Positions 49,601 to 61,600 of a stretch of 64,000 nt of DNA are shown here, piece by piece. The translations under genes were made by a program, and so were the position numbers. The first letter of the stretch is position 1; every line of letters starts with the position of its first letter. The DNA is from Pithys albifrons albifrons. Lineage: Eukaryota > Chordata > Aves > Passeriformes > Thamnophilidae. Under the pieces are notes generated by a model. That model made no database searches and had not been told where the DNA came from. It saw only the letters and a list, made by a program, of their open reading frames with translations. The stretch lies in NCBI RefSeq assembly GCF_047495875.1, contig NC_092497.1, positions 8,392,688 through 8,456,687 on the forward strand, written 5' to 3'.

Positions 49601-52600
49601 TGTTAGAGAAATATCATCGATGTGGGTACATTCAGCATGACAGCTCTAAGAAGAAATCACATAACTGTAGTAGGCAGCAACAGTGGTGACTCAGTGGGGA
49701 ACAAATATTTTTCTGACTTGGGTCTGAAAACATTTTCCAGCTCTCTTTCAAACAAAATAAAGCAGCTCTTTATTATTCATGGCCATTAAAGGCCTCAAGC
49801 TGGTAAATACCATTGAGCCTCCCAGTTTCTTCCATTTATCTGTTTCTCTTTTTGCTCTCAACCATGCACTTCAATTTCTCATAGCCTCTCCTTCTACTTC
49901 CCCTCTGGCCAACCAGCCCAGTCTTTTGGCCAGTGCATGTCCCACTATCTGTTCTGGAAAGCTGTGAAGGACACATGCCACCTTCACCCCACATTATCTG
50001 TGTAACCAAAGTGGTTTGAAAACTGTATGTGCCCAGGTGGCCAAGAAGGCCAATGGGATCCTGTCCTATATCAAAAACAGTGTGGCCAGCAGGCCCAGGG
50101 CAGTGACCCTTCCCCTGTACTCTGCATTGGTGAGGCCACACCTTGAGTGTTGTGTTCAGTTCTGGGCCCCTCAGTTCAGGAACCAGATTCAGGGGCTGGA
50201 GCGGGTCCAGAGAAGAGCAACAAGGCTGGAGAAGGGACTGGAGCACAAGTGCTGTGGGGAGAGACTGAGGGAGCTGGGGTTGTTTAGCCTGGAGAAGAGG
50301 AGGCTCAGAGGTAACCTCAGCACTGTCTAGAACTACCTGAAGGGAAGTTCTGGCCAGGTGGGGGTTGGTCTCTTCTCCCAGGCACTCAGCAATAGGACAG
50401 GGGAAATTGAAGTTGGAGATCAGAAAAACCTTCTTTCCAGAGAGAGTGCTCAGGCATTGGAATGGGCTGGCCAGAGAGGGGGTGGATTCCCCATCCCTGG
50501 AGGTTTTTAAACTGAGATTGGCCGTGGCACTGAGTGCCATGATCTGGTAAAGGGACTGGAGTTGGGCCAAGGGTTGGACTTGATGATCTTGGAGGTCTTT
50601 TCCAACCCAATCAATTCTATGATTCTGTGACTCTCATGGGCAGAGATGGTATTTTTGATCCCCTCTTTAAATATGTATATTCAAACATCAGCCTCATAGT
50701 GGAGTAACTGCTTTATAGGTATCATTAACACGTGGGAAGGGACAGCAGAAGCTGCCTAGTGTTTGAAAAGGGGCATGCAGAGAGGATGCAGTTGAGTGAT
50801 TCATCCTTCCTCTGCTCCAACCCCGGCTATCACCCACTCTGTTAGAGAATCCACTCTTGTTACCACTGCATAAAATAACTTCCCCTTTGATGCCTTGCCA
50901 TTTGCAGTGTTTTTCTAAACACTTAGGAAAAGTCTTTCACTAGTTTTGCTAACGCCCTATCCCAGTTAGTCACATTTATCAGGTGTTTATATACCCAGGT
51001 CAGAACATATGTGATGTAAATGTGTGTTACCTACTGAAACTTGTCCAGTAGCCAGCAGCTGTGGTCAGGAAGAAATGTCCTGTTTTTCAGGTTCGTGTAA
51101 GCTGATTCCTGATTTCCTGTAGCTCTTGTTCAGGTATTGGATTAACTGAGCTGGAAAGTTTGAGGCACCAGGACTGTGAGCAGCAGATCCTCTTGAGTGC
51201 AGGGGACTGCTTCTCCCAGACATGGTGCTGCTCTCATTTTCAGGTGCTGCTTCTCCTCCAAACTAAACTGGATTTGTTTCAAAACTGTTCTTGTTAAACC
51301 AAACTTTGAAATGCTATAGCTGCAGTACTTCATTTCAGAGATGTCAAAACAAAATTTCAGTTTCCACCCACCCACCCAGTGATGGAATTGTGGAGGTAAA
51401 TGTTGAAAATTAGGTAGATATGGTTGAGCTGGACTGCTAAAAGTAAGGGACTTGGCTGCCTGTTGCTCCAGTTGCACTGACAAATTAAATCTCCCTTCTC
51501 AAATTAAAAGATAACTTTGTTTTACCTTTTTTTTTTCCCTTGAGCTTTGAGGATGAAGTCTGATACCTGCCTAGTCTACACAATTGCAGGACAGAATGGC
51601 CTGTACTGATGATTAAGTGCAATGCACTCAACACCTCACAAGGCCCTTCCAGAATGAACTTTTACCTCACTTTTCCTCAAACTTCCCCTTCCTGATTCTG
51701 AATCCGTTTGCTTTTATCACTGTGGGTGTTTTTTTGAGCCACTAGGTGGCGATACTTATGCATGTAATAATTTCTCCATACGTGAGATTTTTAATAAGAT
51801 CCTGTTAGACTGTATGTTTTTAACTCTCCTCTGTGTCTTTGGTTATGAAAGTATTTGCAGGACTTCTGTGATATGGGGAAAACTGATCAAACTGTTCCCA
51901 AAATTACATTATTACAACTTCTCCATTGCTCACCAAATAAAGGCTTTATTCTTCGGATTACTTTTTTCTAAAAGTGATTTTTTCAGTCCTATTTCAGTTT
52001 TGTAATGGAAAAGTATTTCTGCTGAGAAAGGTATTTTTTCTGAGAAAAAAAACGTTTTCAGAAACTCTTAAAACTTTTTAAATTAAATTATGAGTGGTTA
52101 ACATAATTTTGTTAGACTCCATGAGCTGTTTTCTAAATTGTGCTGTTCCATGTTTCTGGTAGTATGTAACTGAATAATATGGTGGAAGTTATAAATTCTA
52201 ACTTGTTGAGATTAAAAAAATCTTTAAAATCTTAAGCTTCTCGAGTGTCCCTCAGCTGCTATGAAGCTTTGCAGGAAAGGCTGAGCTTCATGACAAGAGT
52301 CAGTGCAGTAAAGCAGTAGGAGACCAGAAGAGATTTTTCCCACAGCACAAAGAGCTGTTAAGTCTTACACTTCAGGAAATCAAGCCTGAAATCAATCCTG
52401 AGTAATTTATTGGAAGTCAGCACATTCACAAAAATATTTAAGGTATATGATTGTCAAGTGTTTACATGGGTTACATAGTTTCCCCAAAAACTTTTAAGCA
52501 GTTCAATATATTTTAAGAAAACAGATATTTTTTTTAACTTTTTGTGATATTTAGACCTACCAAGATGTTGTGGGTGATTCGACTGAATTATTGAGTCGAA

Positions 52601-55600
52601 GTTGGTTTTGAGTTAATTTTGAAACTGATTTATTAATAGGCAACTTAAGCAAAAGGAGCAGCGCTGGGCTCAGCCAAGAGAAACTTCCCTTTTCTCTCTG
52701 ACTGGTGAAGATTAATAGCTTAATAGTCTCAAGTTATAGTCCTTCTACTTCCTCTTTCCAGCTGGGGTCTTTTTCCATAATCGATGATTTCTCCACAACA
52801 TTTGCCTTGTGACTGGGGTCTTCTTTTCCTCTTCGGAAGATTGTGTACTGGTCTTATGATGGTTTAGATACCAAAATGGGATGGAAAGTCTGGACTGCAC
52901 ATGGTTTTAGGACACGCAGGGGCCACGCTATCCACCCAACCCCAAAAAATGTTGTTTTATATTTAAATCTTAAACTTTTTATGGAAATCACAAGGTATAT
53001 TACAAAATACATTTGAGGAAGTTCCCAAACAGCCTACAATCTCATAAGGTACATGAAGCAAAAATATTCAATTCTATTTTTGCAATTCAGCCTTAGTTCC
53101 TCAAAACCAGCCAAGTGTTATAAATTTTACTTTATTAGGTAGCCACAAAGCCTTTATGCCAGAACAATACTCTTTAAGCTTTATTATTATTCCTTTTAAT
53201 TGGTTTTGATGAGCAAATTTACTTCAGGTGTTCATTACAAAGATGTTACCTTTTCCCCAAGAAAGAGAGACAAGCAATAGAAGAGTGAGTAGAGACAGAG
53301 TTGCCTGTTCACCAGAACTGCAGGGCTAATAACTGTATGCCATCCTTTGAACTTTCTTTCACACTTAGAATATCCTTTCCCACTCCTAAAATCAGGCTGA
53401 CAACAGCCCTGCCGACCTCCACATGCGGTTTTTAAAAGTAGGTATTACACTAAATTATTGCTAGGAGACACTCTAGTGCAGTGTCTGAATAATATTTTCT
53501 TTTTCGCCTCAACCAGAAGAAAAATTAGTCACTCTCATCATTGTTTTAGTTTTCAAAAGGGGGCATGGAGGTACCAGAGCTCAGCACCACAACAGGCCAA
53601 GCAGATTGAATGAGGATGTTTTGACTGTTCTCTGGTTGGCTCATTAGCAGTGTCTGAGTTGCCCAGGACTAACTGGCTGCCTGTAATCGATCCCTGCCCA
53701 TCACATTGTTGGAGTTTTGATATTCTACAAGTCTGCATAGGAAATTTGTTGTTTCTTCTTATGCATTTTGTCTACAAAGATTTAATTTTCTGTAATATAG
53801 CCATAAAAAGACCTCAAACAGTCTGGTACTTCCCTGTTATAGACTGTCTTTGGATCCCAGACAATTTAGAAATTTTCTCTGCGTGTAAGTCTCAGTGGGA
53901 GCTCTCGTGGTGGTTTCTGGCTATTCTAGAAGGCACAGAAACGTTAAAGTTGGAGAAGACCTAAAATCATCAAGTCCAACTGTTAATGTAGCACCATCGT
54001 GTTTATGACTACCCCCTAGCGCCACATCTACACATTTTCTGACCACTTCTAGAGACAGTGTTTTCAGTACGTTTCAGGGAGTTGTAGAGAGTGATGTCAG
54101 CCTCCTTTTCTCCAGGCTAAACACCCCTGCTTCCTCAGCCACTCCTCATCAGACTTGTGCTGCAGCTTCTTCCCCAGCTCCATTTCCCTTCTCTGGACAC
54201 AATCCAGCACCTCAATGTCTTTCTTGTCATGAGGGACCACAACTGAACACAAGATTTGAGGTGCAGCTTCAGCAGTGCCCAGCACTGGGAGGCTGTCACA
54301 GTGCCCTGTTCCTGCTGGCCACACTATTGGTGACACAGGCCAGGATGCCAGTGGCCTTCTTGCCTACCTGGGCACACTTTGGCTCAGGTTCAGCCACTGT
54401 CGACTGTCGACCAGCACCCCCCAGTCCTTTCCCACTAGGCAGCTTTCCAGTCACTCTGTCCTCAGCCTTCAGCACTGCAGGAGGTTGCTGTGACCCAAGG
54501 GCAGGACTCAGCACTTGCCTTGTTGAACCTCACACAACTGGCCTCAGCTCACTGATCCAGACTGTCCAGATCCCTCTGCAGAGCCTTCCCACCCTCCACC
54601 AGACCAACACTCTCACCCAGCTTGGTGTTGTCCACAAACTGACCAAGGGTGCTCTTGAGCCCTCATTGAGACCATCCATAAAGGCTTTAAACAGAGATAG
54701 TTGCAGTGCTTATACCTGGGGAACACCGCTAGGGACCAGCCCCAGCTGCATGTAATTCCATTCACCAGCGCTCTCTGGGCCTGACCATCAGCCACTTTTT
54801 TACCCAGAAAAAGATGGAAATAGAGCACCCATGCAAGCCATGGGCAGTGTGTATGAGGCTTTATTGTAAAAGTCCAGGAAGTCAACATCCACAACCTTTC
54901 CCTGATCCACTAAGCAGGTCACCTTGTCATAGAAGGAGATTGAGTTGGTCAAGCAGGACCTATCCTTCCTAAACCCCTACTGGCTGGGCCTGATCCCTTG
55001 GCTCTCCTGTACATGCCGTGTGATGGCACTCAGGATGACCTGAGGTCAAACTGGCAGGCCTGTAGTTCCCTGGATCCTCATTTGAACCCTTCTTACACCC
55101 AATGCAGGAACCTCATAGGCTGTTCTGTCTCCAGTATGTTGTGTTTCCAGCAGGCATCTGGAAAGTCATCCTCACTGCTTCTGCCATATCTTTTTTACTA
55201 AAAGGTATTCATTGCAGGCATGTGCATCTTCAAGGGTCCTTCTTGGCATTCTACTTGTACTGTCCTCCCTCTTGAGCCTACTTTGTGATCCTGACTGTGG
55301 GAGAGGCAGGGAAGTAGATCCAGCAGAACCAATGCATGAGGGCAGCTGTATTTCTTCAAGTTGCATAACAGGGCAGAGGCTGGAGGACTTTGGGGAGGTA
55401 GATAGTATTTCTTACACAGTGTATCCCCTCCTGTTGAGCCTTATAATATTCTGATTAAAAAACTTGGCTATACACCACCATCCTCAGGAGGTATGTTAAA
55501 TCCTCTTCTCTGCAGCAGCAGATCAGGTCCACCCCAGCCCCAGAAAACTAAAGGAACGTGATCTCCTGGGAGCCCCCCAGGTCAGATTTATAAAAGGTGA

Positions 55601-58600
55601 AACAAGGACACCTCAGTATGTTACAGAAATTAACATTTGCATTCACTGACAGCTAGGACAGACCAGTCATGAAACTGAAGGACATTAGAGAAAGAGAAAG
55701 GTGACTGCTGGTGTGCTCTGCTGCTTGGAAGTCCTGAGAAGGGACATAAATGCCTTTCTTCACTCCCCAGAAGTTGGATAAAAGGTGACATAAATGCCTT
55801 CCTTCTCTCCACAGAAGTTTGCAAAACTCATTCATTTTTTCAGAAAAGTCTTTCCAGAGCTGTGTGTTTTGATTGCTTTCCATTTCTTCATTATATTTGC
55901 TTGAGAGGTATTGTTCCAACAGAGCTTTAAGTGAATTGCCATATGTCAGGGGTTTAGGTTTGGATCCAGTGCTGGTCAGGTCTTGGCTGCAAAACTAGCC
56001 TAGTTCTAATATTTGTCTCTATGCTCAATGGACTGTGCTTTCTTGGGAGAGTATTTGGGGGTATTATGAAGAACAAACAAAAGGACTAGACCTCACACAG
56101 CATATCAGGCACTTGGGATATTTCCTATTATGAGCTGATGAGTGCAACCAGATGACTGGAGTGAAAACAGCTGCTTGCCAGGGCTGTGGTTAAACCACTT
56201 CTGGCACGTTATTGGGAATAGTGTATTTTATGGGGCTGGAGATCACAACCCTGAAAACTACCAGCTGAGCAGGAGAAACACAGAGTTCGATAAGCCATTT
56301 TTAATATATAGTGCCATGTTTCTCTGACTCTGCTGTCAGGTTGTTGCTATTCCGATGTCCTATGGTCATGTGACTATAGTCTCACAGATCAATCAGTGCT
56401 TTCTATCAGATGAGAGAGATGGGTATTAGTGAAGCTTTCTATTTACTGGTCGTTTCCTATAGAGCCCATATCAGCTCTGGTACAGCATTTCCCATCCATA
56501 TATTTTGCACCATCATTTGGAAATTCATGCGAAGGAACATGGTTCAAAGATCCTGAAACAAATTGGAAGGGCAGTCATCTTGAGAAACATGCACATGTTG
56601 ATCTTTCTATTCAGAAAAAGATGATTTGGAACAGAAGGCCTGTTCAGATATGATTTTTCCCTTGCCTTAATTGGTCTGTGGGTGAGTTGTAGCAGTATTT
56701 ATCTGGGTACTACAGTGGAAGTTTTAAAATCAAAGATCTTGTCATCCCAATGAATCTGGTTCTCCTGCTTGAAGTCAGGTGAGCTTTCCATGCATGTTTT
56801 TACTGCTGGGGTAGATCAGTTAAAATTGTGGGACTTGAAAGGGATTGAAAGTTCTGTGTAAACTTTTGTACTCTTCTGAGGCCTTGTAGGTCTGTCATAG
56901 GTCTCTCTGTTTCTTCATAGTTTTAGCCCTAGTCACTGGGCTTACAGCTATGGCTTGAAATTAGAATTGATGAAAGCACAGCATGAAATTATAAATATTT
57001 AGAACTCAGGAGAACCCACAGAGGAAGGTGTGTTTGTGAAAGGCATTTGAAGAACTTCAGGTATGTCCATGTGGTTTAGTAATCTCCTTGAACTTACCAC
57101 CAGGGCCTCAGCCATCAGCAGGCTCTTATCAAATGACAATAAATTCTTCTCAAAACAAAGGCTTTACAGTATCAGTTTATCTGCTTTAATACCTGTGGAC
57201 CCTGAAGATTTTCCATATCTGAGTTAGAAAAGCACTGTGCTAGTGACCAGGCTGTTTGATAAGGCAGCTGAAGTGGCCTGCCCTATTCAAGCTGCAAATC
57301 CATTAGCATCTGGGACTTGTCAGTTGTAGTCAGTCAGCATAAATGGATGTGCTTAGAAAGTAAGTTAACAAGCAGGAGTGAAGGTTGTGGACAGGTTAGG
57401 AGGTCCTGCACAGTGTGTACATCCCTGTTGAGGGGACAGGGACTGTAACAACCCAAAGAAAGACTGCCCTGGTCCCAGGGGAGGAAGGGAAGTGGACAGG
57501 CAGAGGCCAGCACCTTCCCTTGCTCATGCCAGCCACTGACAACCAGAGGCCAGCACTGCAGCTGGATGCACAGCTGGCAGGTGGTGCTTCCTGAAGATCT
57601 GCATTGAGGCAACATCAGGAAAGATAACTGGATACATACAAGTTGCAGACGTGGGGGAGAATCTGGTCAGCTGCTCTTGAGATGTTACAAGTTCATGCCC
57701 CAACTAAAGCAGAGCTACATGAACTGCATGTGCATCTTTCTTTTCCTTAGGTACTGGTTATCAGAATATTCTGTCTTTATTTAATGCAGGAGAGTGATGC
57801 AGCCCATGGACAAATCAATGCAGGGATTGTGGAACGGAATCACTGGAGACTATCCTGAGTTTTGGGGTTTAATTTTTTAGGAGTCTTGATTGTGATGATA
57901 TTTTAAATGTGAACTCACTTTAATCATTCTCAGTCGTTTTTTTCTCTGAAACAATTACAAACAAACCAACAGGTAACTCTTTTAGTCATACTAAAAGATG
58001 TCTTCTTAAAACTGGCAGGCTTCTGTCCTGTTGTATTTTGTGGTCTTGACACATCAACAGGGACAGAGGGTCACTGGTCTGCAGCCAGTCCCAGCCTGCA
58101 ATTGCCTATAACTCTTTGGTATTCTCTTTGTTCCACACTGAGCCTTTATTCTTCCTCATATTTGCTGCTTAACTGAAGAGGCTGAGTTAAGAAATACTCC
58201 TTCCTCAACCAGGGCAAGTACAGGACAGTGGTTGCAGTTCCCAGGAATTGCAGCTCACTGGAGTTGCTTCTTTTATTGTTGACTTAGAAGAAAGCAGGCT
58301 TGGGAGCCCCAGCCAAGGGGAGGGAGGAAGTTTGGAGGGATGAAGCCAAACTTGCAGGCTTCTGAGTCTGGCTCTGTGTGTGTTTGCACACATACTTTTT
58401 GTTGAGTGAAACATAGAATCCACTTGATTATGTGCAGCTTTTGAGTCTATGCTTCTCTCACCAACTTGGAACTGAAATCCCTCAGGAGAAGAGAGTCCTT
58501 GTGCTAATATTGTACATGCTTTAGTGGAACAGATAAGTTTAGTCTGATTTCCTTCTTAAAGGAAGACCCTGCTCTCATAAGCCGTAGAGATGGAAAAGCC

Positions 58601-61600
58601 AATTGTTATTATATATGTGAGCTTGGAGTGGCTGCTAGTGCCAAAATTGATATGTTGTCTCAGTTGAGGAACACTGGTGTAATATTCTTGTGATGACTAA
58701 CTGCTCATTGTGAAATTTTCCCAAGACTCTTTTGTTAATACAACAGCACAGACCAAGAAATACACAAAAGTAGTTTTCTCCAGAGTTTTAGAATGAGGTG
58801 TTTGGGGCATCTTGGAGTTAAGCAAAAAATTTGGTGGCAAATGTTTCTGTACCAGTTTTCAGTTGTACTTTGGGTTTGAGGCATGATCTGTGTTTTCCCA
58901 TAACACCTTGATTGTGATTTGCAGAAAAACTCCTGCATATTGCCAGAGGATTTAAAGAACTTCTATCTGATGACCGATGGCTTTGAGATGACCTGGAGTG
59001 TGAAGACTGATGGTGAGTCCACGTGTTCCTGTCCACTGATACCCTCATTTCATTGCAGCCAGTCTTGCCTTTGCAGAACCTCTTCAATTTCAAACTTACT
59101 TCTGCACAGTGAATACACATCTCTTTGTGTCCTGCATTGGTCTGAGCAAAAACGCAGGTACAAAATTATTTTAAATTAAAATTTAGCACCATTTCTTAAC
59201 TTGCAAAAAACCAAAGTAGTTTATCTCTACTAGGCAGCTTGATCAGTGACTACAGAAATCTGACCTCTGAATTAAGAGATAGTAGCTGTAAAATGCAGTT
59301 CTGCATGGGATTGCAGACTATTTTAGAGATGGCCTGTTGAGGAAAAGGGTATGACTGCACATCAGAGGTCCCTTGTTGATGCAACAGGACAAAATCTATT
59401 GCTTAGATGTTCTGGACTCTCACAGAAGAGATGCAGACTCTGAACACTGGCAAGAAACCAAACAATTACTCATGACATATATACTGTTCTGTCATACATT
59501 GGCCATCTGGTGACACTCAGATTTAGGTATGTAATTTAAATCTCATACCTTAACTCCCTCTGTGGATCATGGAGAGAGAAGCATCTGTAGCTCATTATCC
59601 CATCATAAAGCAGTGGGAGTCACCCTGTGATAATTCCTCTTTCTCATTAAAAAGTATATATTCCTCCCAGAGCATGATTCTGCTTTCAATCAGCTAAAGT
59701 CAGAGCTTCACTCTCCTTGTTTGGCAAGAATCAGCCATATTGTTCATTCTGCAGTTATTATCCTGCCTCTCATTGCCCTCAGGCAAGATCGTCATGTGGA
59801 GCTGTGGACACTGGTCACTTTTGGAGATGGGTGTCAAATACAGGGTCTTCCTCAGGAAGTGAAGTTTCATTTCAGAGACAGTTGATACCAGGCCTTTAGC
59901 ACCTGCCTCACCATGTTTCAAGTGGGATTTGCTGTGTTGTGACCTCTGAAGAGACTTGTTTTCAGGGCTCACAAGTGCCAAAGACCAAGGCAGCCATGTA
60001 ACCATCTCATTTGAGCAAACATCCAACAGTGCCTTCTGAGACCCATCACACTGTCACATGGCTAAAAAGGGGGCTTCTTGATTTGATGTCTGGTAACATC
60101 ATCTGGTAACATGCCTGGTATGAGTCCCCAGAAGGAAAGACAAGTGACAATCCTCAAGCATTCAGTCAGGAACATGCATATGTTGATGCCCTGCTAAAAT
60201 CCTTTGTGGAAGTGGGAACCAAGAGGATGCACCCAGAGCAGGTACAAGAGGACAAGCTATGGTTTCTGGTAGGATTGACAGCAGTAGGGAAAAGAGCTTT
60301 GAGGAGGTGTCTAGCCGGGATTTTTAGTAGTCAGTTTAATGAGACAAAAATAACAGCACAGGCTTTTCCACCTCTGAGATGGTGTTGCATCACCTGTAAG
60401 TGTTCTTTGTTTGAAAAAGCCTCATTTTCAGTCCCGTAGAGCCTTAGTGAAGTGTCCAGGCCTGCTGGATATACCCATCTCTTCACCCCCTTGGTGTGGT
60501 AGAAAAGATTGGGTTGATGTGTGGAGGAAAAAAAAAAGCCTCCTATGGTTTCCTGACACTGGATATGAATTAAGATGAGTCTTATTGCAGATACTCCAAT
60601 GCCTCTTGGCTCTATGGTGATTAACAGCATCTCGCAGCTCTGTCGGCTCGGGGGCTCCTCCATGTACACTCTGCCCAATGCTCCAACCCTCGCTGACCTG
60701 GAAGATGACACAGATGAGGAAGGTAAGGCTGGAAAGTGTTCCCTGTCTTATCCCTTTTGTTCTATCAGCGTATTGTTAGGATATTGCACATGGTTATAGT
60801 GACCCCTTGCACTCAACCAGGTTGCTCAGAGCACCATCCAACCTGGCCTTCCACTGATGGGGCAGCCACAACTTCTTCAGGCAACCTGTTTCACTGCCTC
60901 ACCACCATCACAGTAAAGAATTTTTTCCTAATGTCTACTCAAGACCTACTCTGGGTCAGTTTGAAGCCATTTCCCTGTGTCCTATCTCTGCATGCTCCTG
61001 TGAAAAATACCCATCTTCCCTGTGGGCTCCCTCCAGGTACTGGAAGGCTGCAGGTAGATTACCCCAAAGTCTTCTTTCCAGGCTCAACATTCCCCATTCT
61101 CTTAGAACCTCAGCTAACCCCCATGGCAGTGGGGTTGCCATGAGATGATCTTTAAGTTCCCTTCCATTCTGTGACAGAGCAACAGAAAAGCTCTCTTTAG
61201 GTAGATGAGGTTTTCTTGGTCTAGCAGCCTGGTCTGATGAAAGGTGTCCCTGCCCATGGGAGGGCATTGGAAGGAGAGGATCTTTAAGGTCCCTTCCAGC
61301 CCAGATTATTCTGTGTTTCTGTGATTTTTTTTGATCTCCTTTGCTGGATCTATTACGTATCTTATTAGTCCCTTACAGCTTTGATAGGTAGGTCTGTATG
61401 CTGTGAATGTCATGGGGTTTGTTAATGCAGCCTGTTGTTAGTGTTCCTTGCATCCTTAATAGCCTGTCAGCATTCCTGTTCTGCCTTATCTCTCTTTAAA
61501 CTTTTATGTGAGCCTTCCTCCAGTGATTCAGCTTCCAAAGTCTTTGTATACTTATGATGTAACATAAACAAAAAGTAACAGGTTTTCTTTTGATAATGAA

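Larger units (their letters stand above)
49398..58924 (+). other. TPGS2: TPGS2 intron 2
   Basis: About 9.5 kb. It holds a young CR1 (50028-50628), an LTR-like block (52566-52930), the longest CR1 of the window (53940-55190) and a 44-bp tandem duplication (55743-55828). The stretches 50630-52560 and 55830-58920 show nothing I can support. Confidence 0.9.
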
